From NCBI GenBank assembly GCA_019828595.1, contig JAHQRK010000001.1:2294001-2358000 (forward strand): 64,000 nt of DNA, written 5' to 3'. Made by a program: the position numbers and the translations under genes. The notes beneath the pieces were generated by a model that ran no database searches, was not told where the DNA came from, and worked only from the letters and a program-made list of their open reading frames with translations. Below are positions 20,567-31,563 of the stretch, one piece after another. This DNA is from Aphanomyces cochlioides (Eukaryota > Oomycota > Saprolegniomycetes > Saprolegniales > Verrucalvaceae). Position 1 is the stretch's first letter, and each line of letters opens with the position of its first letter.

Positions 20567-23500
20567 ATGACCTACTCTATGGCAGTGATGAACCCGTGGA
20601 AAGTCCGCGTTCTATGCAATTCTAGGGATGCATTCATGGAGTCCTCGTTGATCTCGAAACATCCATTCAACCCGCGTCAGTTCGAATACCATCCAACGGA
20701 TCCGTCCCTTCTCGTGTTTGGCACATTTTCAGGACAAGTCGTTGTATGGAACCACGCACTGAACAAAGTTCACTACGTATCCAAAGCACATCAATTAAAT
20801 CCTTCGGAGCAAGTCCTAGGCCTCTCGTGGCTACACTCCAACTCCCACTCGGATAAGTTTGTTGTCGGTACACAAAAAGGCACAATTACTGCCTGTTCGA
20901 TGAATACCGGCGCGCATGGCGCACCATTCAGTCCATTCCCCCACCTCAGCTCGATACATGTCAATATGAATGATCAATATGTTCTCGTGAGTGGACAATC
21001 TCATTCTGTGCGCGTGTACGACTTGGATACAGGACAAATTGTCCGCGAATTTGACGAGATCCATGAAAAGGAAATCAATCTCTCGAGGTGTCCAGCATCT
21101 TCATATCCATCTCTAAGTCTCTTGTTGGATAGATTTGCGAATTTATCTCCAAACCTGTTCGCCACCTGCTCGTTTGACAAGGCAGTAAAGCTTTGGGATT
21201 TGCGATGCCGTGCTGCAGTGCCCATTTATACGTGCACATCAAGTGGAGAGAACCTTACTATCTGTTTTTCCCCGGACGATCAGCGCTTGCTTGTTTCGGC
21301 TGTCGACGACGAATTCAAGCAATATAGCCTTCTAAATGGCAGGCTTGACTGGGGGTACTCTCAGATTCTCGTTGCATATGTCATCTATTTCATAGGGTTG
21401 GGCCGCAGCATTTCAAGAATAGGCCCATCTACTCTCGTTCGTATTATACATCCAGCGGGAATTTGATATTAAGGTCCGTACGTCAATTTCGTCGTGATAT
21501 TCTCATGGCAACTGCTCAGTGGATCTACGGATCACTCAGTTGTACGTATGTATTGCTCCCACACGGGGCGTCTTCTCCATGGGTCGATTCAATATTCAGG
21601 TCGTAAGCATGCCGCGCTCCACACGCAATCGCTCCGTGCGAACCCTCATGATGAACTCAAATTTTGTGTACGAGTGTCTTTTGCCTATCTGGTTATCCCT
21701 TTTGGACTTAGGCGCTTGTCTCGTATGCCGACGCAAGTTTCCACAACGAGTTAATTGAAAATACCATGGTGGGAACGGGTCAAGACAGCGACTCAGAGTA
21801 CATCCATACATTTTCTCCCTCGTGGGAATTCAAGCTTGCCACGAGAAAATCTCTGCTGGACGACGCCACCGACGTTGTCCTGACGACTGGGCCGCATTTG
21901 TTCCGAGCCCACTCTCTTATCCTTTCGTGTCGCTCGGCACGGTACGCTTCTGGCCCCATCAAGCGATCCTCATAGCCAGGTAGGTTTGCCACGCTCTTCG
22001 CATCGATCCATTCAAAAGAGTCGTACAAATCTCCAGTCGCCTTTCCCCATTCTTCTCAAGATTCATTGCCACTCGTCGTGTGCGGGTATGTCCTGGATGT
22101 CTACTGTTCGAAGGACTCATTGAGCCGCTTCTTGTCGTATCTCTACTCGGATGACGTGGAACTACCTGAGTTCGTGACGTCGCTTGCCCAAGAGCTTGTC
22201 CATCTTGCGGGATTCTTTGATCTCCAACACCTCGTTTCGCTTGTTGAAATGAAGTGCTCCCAGTCACTGACCGTGCCCAATATTGTGTCAGTTGCCAACT
22301 TTGCCTTCCAGAACCAGTTACACCAGCTCTTGTCTTCATGTCTTCGATTTCTTGTTGTCCACCGTGGCGTCGTAAACTCTATCGATGTTCTTCATCCAAG
22401 CGTTCGGTACCTCCTTAGCGAAGAACAGAAAGCTTGTACGCAGTCTTACAACCTTCCCGAATGCTACGGCCATCTCTGCCTCATGGATGAGCAAGACCGT
22501 CTCGTAGTTCTTGGAGGAATTTGCTACTCAGCGATTCATCTCAACTATGTTTCACCCAAACACATCCTTGTTCTTGATATGGTGGCGAACCAGTGCACGA
22601 AAGTCGACACAACAGGCGACTCACCATCGACTCTCGTCTTCAGCTCTGCCTGTGCGATCGATCCCAACCATCCTCGACATTATGTCCTCTGTGGTGGAGG
22701 CCATTCACGCCAGCTCAACGACAGTTTGCTCATCTTTGACACAACTCTCTTTCAGTGGTCAACTGTCCCTCCGCTTTCGACACCGTCGCCTGTTCTCCGT
22801 CGAATCGGTCACTCGCTCTCCGTCGTAGTATCACCTCCGACTGCCATCTCTCAAATGGTATTATTTGGAGGCTGCGATGTGCTTACCAAGGAATATTACA
22901 ATGATGTCCATGTCCTACATGTGAACCCAAGCACCCAATTTGACTGGACATGCCCTAACGTGCTGGGTCCTCCACCATTAGCTCGAATGGCACACTCAGC
23001 TACCTCACTTCAAGTCGTCAATGTGGCTGGTGATATATGCTCACTCCTTGTCGTCTTTGGTGGACTCGGGCCTGGATATCTCCTTAGCACTCTCCACTTG
23101 CTCCATCTGTCCGAGACGTACATGCGATGGGAGACCCCAGAAAACAGCGGTTCAACTCCAAGTGCTCGTTACGGTCACAGCGCCGTGTGGCTTCGTCCAC
23201 CTACTCCGACAACCTCAAACTCTGTCATCATATTTGGTGGCACTTCTGGTGCTACTCATTTTCAAGACGTTCACGTGCTGCAAATCGTCGTTGGCAACAA
23301 CCGTACGCTAACTCAAACTGTGTGGTCCACTGTCACTACAACTGGTGTTCCGCCAGTTCCGAGATATCGGCACTCTGCAGTGCTATGGGGCTCAAGCCAC
23401 ATGGTCGTCTTCGGCGGACTTGGAAATGAAAAGGACGGCGCACTCTCTGACGTCATGGCATTAGATTTGGCCACTATGCAGTGGTCAACTGGCAGCCTGA

Positions 23501-24159
23501 AAACTACTGAGCCTGGTATTGATCATTCAGTTATTGTACAACAATCAAGATGGTACCGAGACTTTGTCAGTCTTGTCGACTCCCAGCACCAGAGCGATGT
23601 TTCCTTTCTGTTCAATGACTCCACACCATCTCTAAGGGCTCATTCGTTTGTCTTAGCCCGGTCTCTGCACATGCGACGGATGCTCCATACGGGGATGATC
23701 GAAAGTCTCCGCGGAACTGTTTCACTTAACAAACCGCAGTCTGTAGTCAAGGCGCTTTTGGAATTCGTGTACACAGATCGCCTTCGCGTCTTGCCGAGTG
23801 ATTTAATCGATCTGCTTGATCTCGCTCACTCGTTCAACATGGGCATTCTCTCCATGTTGCTCCAGGTATTCGTGAAATAAGTGCCTTGTAAATGACACCC
23901 GTTTGTGTAGGGCATTGCTGTCAATTTACTCGACGAAGCCAACGTGACTTCCATGCTCATCTTTGCCGATATCCATGGACTCAATACTCTCAAGTTCGGA
24001 TGCGTCACGTTCATTCTCCAGCGCTGGCAATTAGAAGAGCTCGAGACGATGTTTACAGGTGAACTTGGCCCCACTCTTCGAGACGAACTCGAAGTGTGGG
24101 CCTCCACCTCTGGGCATGCTTACATGTATGATCAAGCGCAGTATAGCATCGCTTTTTAG
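20567..24159 (+). CDS. WD40-BTB-kelch-BTB multidomain protein
   Basis: Probably a scaffold or cullin-3 substrate adaptor. I place the start at the ATG at 20567 (MTYSMAVMNPW); the frame is open to 20531. WD40 repeats come first: LLVFGTFSGQVVVWN, HSVRVYDLDTGQIV, LFATCSFDKAVKLWDLRC, SGSTDHSVVRMYCSHTG. Then a BTB domain, SLLDDATDVVLTTG and FRAHSLILSCRFATLF, joined across an intron (about 21929-21979). Then five or more kelch repeats, such as HYVLCGGGHSRQLND, QMVLFGGCDVLTKEYYNDV, LLVVFGGLGPGY and VIIFGGTSGATHFQDVHVL. Then a second BTB (QSDVSFLFNDSTPSLRAHSF) and a BACK-like tail. Introns at about 21087, 21358, 21475, 21675 and 23865 keep one frame, so I read a single gene. Two adjacent genes (WD40; BTB-kelch-BTB) are the alternative. 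Confidence 0.7.
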
Positions 24160-24191
24160 CGCGTCTATTTATTCTCTTAATATTATTGGTA

Positions 24192-25668
24192 TTAGTCCAA
24201 ATCATCGTCGCTGTTGTCATATTCTGGATCGACAGGTGTCGCATCACGCTTGGCCTTTTGCTTTGCTTTTGATTGAAGAAGTGTATGTCTATACAGAACA
24301 ATGTCACAATACATGATTTACTAGTGCAAACGCACCCGACGACTCCGATGCGCAGCTCAAAGTTCTTGATCTCCGCCTTGAGTGTTTGCAACGCCGCCTT
24401 GATCTGCACGAGTGGCGAAGTGTCCGTCATCTTGCTTCCCTTATTGTCCATGTCCGACTAAAAATTTATCAGCTTTCATCGTAGGCATTCCGAATACCTT
24501 GGTTTCACGCAGTTGTTCTGTGATCTCGGAATGCTGGTTGGTCATTCCATTAACCTTTTCTGTGCCTTCTTTACATCGTTCCGTGACGGCTTGTAGTTTC
24601 TCCTTGATTTGATGATATTCTTGGCGCTACTAAGTCGTCAAGCGTCACTACAGATTAACAGGACGCACCAAGTGGTCAAATTCGTTGTTGATATGCTTTT
24701 CTTTTTCTGCCATGCGTTGGATGACTTCAGTTAGTTGAGTCATGATCGCCTTTAACTGCGTCGTTGTTCCTGTCAAGTTTTCGCCAATTGTCTAATTTTT
24801 ATGTTTACAATGATTGATGATGTTTATTCGTACCGCACTGTGCTTCTTGGTTTGCTCAATGTGGGTATGCCATTCCTTGCCTTCATCTTCTTTGACTTTT
24901 AATTTGAGCTTGGGTCCAACACGCTCCAGTTCGGTTTTCCACAACAAGGGATCCACGGCAGCTACGATAATCTGTTTGGTCGATTCTTCCAATTCATTGT
25001 CTTCAGTTTTGCTGCGAGCGACGTAAAGTTCTTCCTCCTCTTCCACGGGCACATCGTCGTCGTCAGCTTCGACTTCAAGGTTCTCGTCCACTTCAGCTTC
25101 TTCAGCGTACTCTTCCTTGGGATATTTTGGCTTGGCCCATGCAAACCCCTTGGCCGCAAGTGCTTTGTCGCAAATGAATTCGAGGGTCGTGCACACCGCC
25201 TCGCCATAACCTTGTTTGAGCTTGGCAGCTGGAAAGTCCAGTGGAAACCCCATCATCTTGAGGGCTAAAATCAACTTGTTCACACTCGTGTTGGGATCGT
25301 CGTATTTGTCGACAGCAAAATCTTGCTCGCATATTTTCATCAAGTACACAACGATTTCGAGGAATGATTTAAATTGGGCGCTTTCACATATATCAATATG
25401 TGCAGTGGTGAAGTCATTGTACCTTGCATTTTGCGCTGGTAGCGCAAACTGAGTGTCAGTGAAGGCAACAAAGTTTTTCTTCTTGGACATCTCTTTTTCG
25501 TATCCAAGGATACGCAGTTTCTCAAGCGCATTACTCATTGCCGCAACTGCTGCGTCCTAAGTGAAATAGTTTGCTGCTAAGGTTTGTGTAGATGCTTACA
25601 TCTCGTGACCGCTGCTCTTTGTTTCCTTCTTCCTTGTTCGTTTCCACGTCGTCCGCTTCGTCTGCCAT
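24192..25668 (-). CDS. IFT57: Intraflagellar transport protein 57
   Basis: IFT-B complex subunit that carries cargo along ciliary/flagellar microtubules; it implies a flagellated life stage such as zoospores. ATG 25668 begins MADEADDVETNKEEG, then splices to DAAVAAMSNALEKLRILGYE. The N-terminal calponin-homology-like region follows with DKYDDPNTSVNKLILALKMM and FPAAKLKQGYGEAVCTTLEF and FAWAKPKYPKEEY, all close to animal IFT57. An acidic linker leads to TELERVGPKLKLKVKEDEGK and a coiled coil ending in the family block KMTDTSPLVQIKAALQTLKA and HTLL-QSKAK. About six introns. It is convergent with the upstream WD40-BTB-kelch gene; the stop codons are 32 bp apart. Confidence 0.9.
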
Positions 25669-25757
25669 CTTTCTCACTAAATGCTCACTTGAACAGACGC
25701 CGGTTTCAGTCATGAATCGGTTACATAAATCTTCATACGTTACATGTTATCGCGATG

Positions 25758-27188
25758 TTAAGTCTTTGGCTTGCGATTCTGTCCTTCACGGCGACTCACC
25801 GGTTGAGCGGGTTTACGCTTCATGACAACCACCTACACTGGCTTATGCGGTTGACAAAGATGCATGTCTAACCTTTGTGTGTTCGTCATTTCTTTCGATG
25901 TTCGAGGTCGATGATTCTTGTTTTCGAACTTTGGCTTTGCGACTTTTATCGCGTGGCTCGTCATGACTTGCGAGATTTGATGCGTAATTTGCCACTGTCT
26001 TCTCTTCTTCAAGAGCTTTGTCAATTATTTCTTGCTTTATTTGTACACCAGCTTTTTCAGCAAGTTGTGATAGCGGTACGTCTTCATCTGTCGCTGCATC
26101 AGATGTATTGACATCTTCATCGTAATAGCTACATGTCTAGAAACCGAGATTAATCCTTTGATAAGCACATTGCTATCAACCGCAAGATGATGGTCGATAC
26201 TTTTGCGCTCGGGTTGCAACAAGCAAATGTGCTCTGTTGTAATGCATCCCCACCGGTTGGACCGCACATGAAATGCAAAAAAGTGGTCCAAGCCCAATTC
26301 GCGACCTTTCAGAAAGTCATAAACACATCCATCTGGAGGATAATGAGATGTACTCAAAGCAAAAGATTTACCTCTGAGCTCGCCAAGAGGTTCTTCACTT
26401 ACAAGGCGGTCACGTTTGGCAGAATAGACCGTTACAAGTTGGCCACGCAAATGGGGACACAGGGTGGATTGAGCTCTGATACGACGTGGCTCGAGCAATT
26501 CAAGTGTAGTAGGGTCTGTGATGGAATCCTCAAGTGGGACATAAGCCCTCCTGCTGTCAAACTTCTTTTTCTTTTGATTAGGTTGAGTTGTATCTGTGGA
26601 AAATAGTCTTCTCTTGGCGGGGAGTTGATCTTGCACAACTTTTGAAGTCGACGTTCGACGGAGCAGTGATGAAGGCGCTTTTGTGGCGTTGACCGTCTTT
26701 GGGGATGCTAAATGGTCAAGAAGTTCAAGGGAAGTGTTCAATATTTGAGCATGGGCAGCCTTACGTTCTTGACTTAGCTCAATTTCGTGCTTGACCGTGG
26801 AAACATCGTTCAGGTCTACATTTGAAGCTTCAAGGTACGTAATACTGTGTGGATAGCGGCACTGAGGATTCACAGTTGGCTGATGTTTCGGAAGATCCGG
26901 GCCGAGTCCCACCGAAGCCATAGACTTTTTCATTGTCAATTCCAGCGCTTGTCGCAATGTTGCATCGGGTACGCAATGCAGTAGCATCTGCACGTCCCGC
27001 AAGAAGGTTTCGTCGTTGTGGATGCGATGATGGCGCATCCTTGTGCGAATATCTCTGAGTTTCCAGCGGTAAACTTCAGATGAGAGACTAAACGCTTCAA
27101 GTCCTTCCACATTCAATATGGACGAAAGGACAAAGCCGTATGAGGTATACCTCGCCAGAGCATTCGCCTCTTCCTCGTCTGATGGCAT
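25758..27188 (-). CDS. Unknown charged protein, probably nuclear
   Basis: I do not recognise this family. From ATG 27188 (MPSDEEEANALARYTSYG) a long first exon of about 340 codons is followed by two short introns: one of about 32 nt (GTGCTT...TCTAG) and one of about 44 nt. They give a C-terminus ending KRKPAQPVSRREGQNRKPKT. Visible features are an N-terminal helical part, a basic patch QPNQKKKKFDSRRAY that could be a nuclear localisation signal, a mixed alpha/beta middle with CPHLRGQLVTVYSAKRDRL, and a charged Lys/Glu helix near the end. An ATG at 27224 would add 12 residues. It is tandem with IFT57, whose start is 89 bp downstream. Confidence 0.65.
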
Positions 27189-27435
27189 GCTTCGGAGGAA
27201 AATATAGAAATGATTCAAATACATGTCAAATAATTGGCTAAAATTAAAAAATCAAAGATATATCGATTTAATTGGACATAATTATATAGCGAATTAATTG
27301 GTTAAAAATAAAATTGCCTCAAGAGAAGTCGGTCATCCTGCAAGATTGACACCACCGCTCTTTCTTCATGGGCGGAGAGAGCTAGAGATGGCACTATCAA
27401 GCTCCGATTACAAGAAATAAAGTAGGTTTTTATAG

Positions 27436-28116
27436 CTATAGAGATAAGACAGAATCAATATTGTCATCGAAAACGACAATCAAGGCGAGGTTTTCCTGGA
27501 CCACTTCAAGCCGATTGAGCACTTCATTGACAGTGGGGTGGGCAACAGATGTCTGGATCATCTTAATACGACGTAAAGTGTGCTCGGAGTGAGAGCGGCG
27601 CAAGGCAGCACAGCCATTTCTCAAGCTCGTTTGGCCAAACACAGTCAAATTGACACCTAGCTGTGATGCCCGTTGACAAACGACAAATTGCAGCATGTGG
27701 CCGTGCCACGTTGGCGAGATTGGTGTCGCAGCACAAACCAATTTGATCTGCTCTTGCATAGCAATGGACGAGAAAAGCATTGCGCATTCGGGAAAAAGTG
27801 ACCGGCACAGCGTCTCTACGAATGCCGCACCACCTTCGCAAAGAACGTAGACTGGGCCCAAGGTTCTTGCGTGGAGGAGCACACTTACAATGCTTCGATC
27901 TAGACGGGCAAGCGTTTTACGATCTTCGTTTGTGATATCCTTCCAGTGTTGTTGGATCCATGCCACGGGACACAAAAAGTAATTCCACGAGAAGACAACC
28001 GGTCGTTGAGAATGCTGTGGCTTATGGCGTGGTGTCGATGGGACGCTGGGTCTTGAAATCGGCTTGGTGCTACCGACGCGTGGAGGCAACGTTGGGGCTT
28101 TGGTCAAGGCACTCAT
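27436..28116 (-). CDS. HAD-like protein lacking the catalytic aspartates
   Basis: Single exon, 226 residues. Its body follows a HAD-like family found in plants and protists. That family has an N-terminal aspartate motif of the type FDWDDTLLP, a pattern of a start helix, LARLDRSIVSVLLHARTLG, a switch to VYVLCEGGAAFVETL where the family has a Thr-Asn motif, and a C-terminal VNEVLNRLEVVQENL followed by a short end. Here the motif reads VVFSWNYFLCP: both aspartates are replaced (by Ser and Asn), and VTNA-like residues are also changed. It is probably a non-catalytic pseudoenzyme or a decaying copy. The family assignment comes from pattern memory, not from a search. ATG 28116 is well placed; the gene is divergent from the BED-DERA gene. 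Confidence 0.55.
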   Translation of the reverse strand: MSALTKAPTLPPRVGSTKPISRPSVPSTPRHKPQHSQRPVVFSWNYFLCPVAWIQQHWKDITNEDRKTLARLDRSIVSVLLHARTLGPVYVLCEGGAAFVETLCRSLFPECAMLFSSIAMQEQIKLVCAATPISPTWHGHMLQFVVCQRASQLGVNLTVFGQTSLRNGCAALRRSHSEHTLRRIKMIQTSVAHPTVNEVLNRLEVVQENLALIVVFDDNIDSVLSL

Positions 28117-28390
28117 GTTGGAAATTGGAAAATGCCGTCCTTCGTCGCGCGCAGAATCTCTCCAGTGATGGTTCCGAGAGGAGGCTACTCTCTGATTTCG
28201 TCAGACATTCACTCACTCTCTCTCGCAAGGTCTCTCGACCGTCGTCTCCTCCTAATTCAACATGCAATCCACTCTCCATTTCGACCAAAACAATGCGACG
28301 GCGCTCCGTTGGAAGTTTCCTCTTGATCGATTTCCGTCTTCTCTTCCTCGCTGCATCATCCCATCCAGCTTTTTGTCGTTTTCAGAATGA

Positions 28391-28424
28391 TCAGCTATCC
28401 GGATAATATTATCCGGATAGCTGA
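28391..28424. promoter_or_regulatory. 34-bp perfect palindrome with two promoter octamers
   Basis: Bases 28391-28424 are a perfect inverted repeat: arm TCAGCTATCCGGATAAT and its complement. Each arm holds one exact ATCCGGAT (28397-28404 and 28411-28418). It ends 24 bp before the ATG of the BED-DERA gene. It is a strong candidate for a dimeric regulator site, and at DNA or RNA level it could form a hairpin. Confidence 0.7.
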
Positions 28425-28448
28425 TTTGGTGGAATTGCCAACACCGAC

Positions 28449-29559
28449 ATGCCGCGCAAGAAAGGAGTGATCTGGACATTCTTCAATGACCTTCCTGACG
28501 ACGAATCATCGCGGCTAAAGATGAGCCGCGTTGAGTGCAGGTATTGCAAGGGAAATGTCGTAAAATCCACCAGTCGATTGCGCTCCCACTTGCGTATTTG
28601 CCCTAATTTTGATGGTTCTCAAATGCCACCGATGGAAGAAGATGACGACGACGACGGTTTGCCAGAGTTTCGTGACACCAAAATGATCAAAGAGGATGGC
28701 AAGGACGCATTCCACCCACTTAGTCGGTATATTGATCATACATTACTCAAGGTTTGCGGCTCAACGCGTGGTACATGTGATTGTGAAGTTATGTCTAGCC
28801 TGAAGCAACACCGAGTGACATCACTGTCCTCTGTCGCGAAGCGCATGAGCAAGGATTCTTCTCCGTGTGTATAAGCAGTGTCTTTGCCGCCCACGCTCGT
28901 CAAGTACACGAATTGCAGGTTTCCTGATAATGAGCGAAAGTAGGTACTCGACAGTCTCGAGAAGAAAAAGAGGCGAAACAGTCACCGTGTCAAAGTATGC
29001 TGCGTGGTAGGATTTCCATCCGGCGCCACTCCGTCCGAAGTCAAAGCATTTGAGGCGAACCATTGTCTCGCTGCTGGTGCTGAGGAAATCGACATGGTGA
29101 TTCCTGTTGGCTACATGAAAGCTGGCGACCACTCGTACGTTTTGCGAGATATCAGGTACGCTCGACCTTTCGACGGCTCCATTTCATGGTATGGATAGTG
29201 CTGTCGTCCTCGTCTGCAAGAAGTACAACGCCGTCTGCAAAGTCATCCTCGAAACAGCGCTCTTGACCGAAACAGAGATCGAAACAGCGAGCCATTTGGC
29301 CATTTCTGCCGGCGCTGATTTTCTCAAGACGTCGACTGGCTTTGGTGCTCGAGGTGCATCGCTGCACGACGTGCAGATTTTGGGTCGCATCGCACATCCA
29401 CGCAATGTCCAAGTCAAAGCCAGCGGCGGGATTCGAACAGTCGAAGATGCTCAACACATGATTCAAGCGGGAGCTACAAGGCTTGGGACGTCGTCTGGTA
29501 TTGCAATTGTCCATCCAGCAGTCGTGCTTCCTCCAGCGGAATACAACATGGCGCTCTGA
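28449..29559 (+). CDS. BED zinc finger fused to deoxyribose-phosphate aldolase
   Basis: The C-terminal part is a class I deoxyribose-phosphate aldolase (DeoC family), which splits 2-deoxyribose-5-phosphate into glyceraldehyde-3-phosphate and acetaldehyde. It shows YIDHTLLKPEATPSDITVLC, CCVVGFPSG, EEIDMVIPVG, the Schiff-base lysine in FLKTSTGF, the second lysine in VQVKASGGIR, and TRLGTSSG. In front, within the same exon, is a BED-type zinc finger: VIWTFFNDLPDDE, then VECRYC with a HLRIC partner about 20 residues later. An acidic linker joins them. Four exons: introns begin at about 28753 (GTTTGCG...TCTAG), at 28909 (GTACACG...AGTAG), and at about 29156. The second intron was fixed by comparison with the paralogue at 29582. 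A DNA-binding finger on a nucleoside catabolic enzyme is unusual. Confidence 0.88.
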
Positions 29560-29581
29560 AAGGAGGATAGAGCTCAAAAAA

Positions 29582-30674
29582 TTATATTAGTGACATACGA
29601 TCACGTTTCGTAATGACAAGACCAGCAGACGTACCGAGTCGCGTTGCGCCGGCTTGGATCATTGCCTCAGCGTCGTCCTCCGTACGGATGCCGCCACTTG
29701 CCTTGACCTGAATATTATGTGGCCGAGCAAGACGAGTCATGGTCATAACATCGTGGACGGAGGCGCCGCGTGAGGAAAACCCAGTGGATGTCTTGATGAA
29801 ATCGACTCCGGCGGAAATGGCCAGTCGACTCGCCGTTTCAATTTCGTTTTCAGTCAACAAGGCAGTCTCGAGGATCGCTTTGCATAAGACGCTCTTTCGT
29901 TTGCACACGGATACGACTGTACTACACACGAAAAAAAGGCAGAATTCTTCAAATTGTCGGTGGTTGTACCTGATGTCACGAACGACATAAGCATGGTCGC
30001 CTGCTTTCAGCTTTCCAATCGCAATGACCATGTCGATTTCGTCGGCTCCATCTTCAATATACTGAGAGGCTTCAAATGCCTTGACTTCTGATGTCGAAGC
30101 GCCAAGAGGAAATCCAACAACACAGCATACTTTGACCTGCCGTGGCTTATTTCGCTTCGTCTCGTAGGCTTGGAGAACCTAGAATCTCGTGACGGTCATG
30201 AAAAATGCACATAGAATGACTTGGCGAGCATGGGAAGCATAAATGCCATTCACACAAACAGAATGAAAGCCGTTTTCGACTGCTTCCCGACATAAGACCG
30301 CAATATCATCCGCGGTTGCATCTGCCTGCAGAAACCATGTAAGAGATGTCCTTCTTAGACGAGAAAAGGAGGACCTTGAGTAACGTGTGATCAATCATGC
30401 GACTCATGGGGTGGTATTTCTTTCCGTTGTCTTCTTTGATGAATGGAATGTGAGGTGCGAATGGATCAGTGTGGCGATCTTCGTTGTCCTTGGCATCCGG
30501 CAGGTCGCCCACAAATTTAGGGCATGCTCGCAAGTGCGACACGGCTCGACTGGACGATTTCGACAGGGAAGCCTTGCAATGTTTGCACTCAACGCGCGGC
30601 ATCTTCATCTGCGGGTCATCACTCTCGGGAAGCTCAGTGAACTCATTCCAGACAGCGCCGCGCTTTCGTCCCAT
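29582..30674 (-). CDS. BED zinc finger fused to deoxyribose-phosphate aldolase, second copy
   Basis: Tail-to-tail paralogue of the gene at 28449; stop codons are 22 bp apart. ATG 30674 gives MGRKRGAVWNEFTELPES, then the BED finger RVECKHCKASLSKSS with HLRACPKF, a linker, and the aldolase MIDHTLLK. Later blocks are FHSVCVNGIYASHARQ, VKVCCVVGFPLGASTSEV, DEIDMVIAIGKLKAGDHAYV, the active-site FIKTSTGFSSRGASVHD, IQVKASGGIRTEDDAE and TRLGTSAGLV. Both lysines of the active site are kept, so both copies look catalytically competent. Introns sit at the same places as in copy one. Sequence divergence between copies is clear but moderate, which argues for an old inverted duplication with both copies under selection. 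Confidence 0.88.
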
Positions 30675-31563
30675 GAGAATAAATTCAAACTGGATGGAAC
30701 GATTTAAAAATCACTTGCTTTTACTATGTAATACAAGTCTGTTGTTGAACTGAAGCAGGACAACACCTAGAAGAGCGTGGGCGACGTCGTCGTGCCCGTG
30801 GGCGTCCTTTTGAGCTTGGGGAATGAGGCCACGGACAAGAAAAGAGATTTGCTCTCTCGTCCACGTGTGCTGCTCGAATGCACGTTTGGCATATTCCCCG
30901 AGGGAGTCAACACTGACTTGAACAATTGACGATGTCTAGTCAACAGCAGAATGATGATGGCAGCTTTACCGTCTACCTTGAACGCTCGGGTGATACATTG
31001 GCAAGCAAACCACTTGATTCATGTTCTTTGCTTGCTATGTATCACACAGCATTCCATTCAAGTTGCTTCTTGTGTCCACTCCATTCGTAAATTTTAATTC
31101 TACATGGGAAGCCGCATTCCTTAATCAAGGACAAAAATCCCTTGGCGATAACCCTTGGCGATAACCCTTGGCGATAACCCTTGGCGATAGCCCACTTCGC
31201 AGGTCAGGTCATTGAGCGACAGCCAACAAAGGAGCGCACTTGATGCCGTGTCGTCTCTCCTATCTACGTGCGAAGATTGTAAGACCTCTCACGAGGGAAT
31301 ACCAAGACCAACTTAGCAGAGCAAACAATCAAGTCGAGCACAGTTGCATTCTGAAGCCGATGATCGCTAGCTCTCCGCTCCATTTGGAATGGACTAAAGG
31401 AAGTCTTCCACCGAGACGGTTCTACCTGCGAGTCAAACGAACTTTCATCGATGTTTGATCGTGTTGAAGGCCTTTTTCGGTTATGGAAAATTCTGCCCTT
31501 TAATGCAAACGTTCCTTTTTTTCAAGAGATTCATCGCGCTGCTGTCGAGAAGTCGTCACGAGT
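30675..31563. other. Intergenic region with a tandem repeat
   Basis: No gene supported. A plus-strand frame at 31240-31458 has an ATG but no recognisable content. The 13-bp tandem repeat at 31139-31193 is described separately. The region should contain the promoter of the minus-strand BED-DERA copy (near 30680-30800) and that of the plus gene at 31564. Confidence 0.35.
31139..31193. repeat. Tandem repeat, 13-bp unit, about 4.2 copies
   Basis: Units of CCCTTGGCGATAA follow one another without gap; the last full unit ends in G instead of A. It lies in the spacer between the second BED-DERA gene and the HGGIY-motif gene. Confidence 0.85.

Noticed and set aside
22066..23880. The 604-codon frame as a stand-alone kelch gene
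   Set aside because: Its apparent first codon is TTG; the preceding sequence continues the BTB fold in frame, and the GIAVNLLDEANV exon follows after a short intron.
27240..27435. A/T-rich spacer as a possible origin or transposon end
   Set aside because: Only low-complexity A/T content; no inverted repeat or target duplication.
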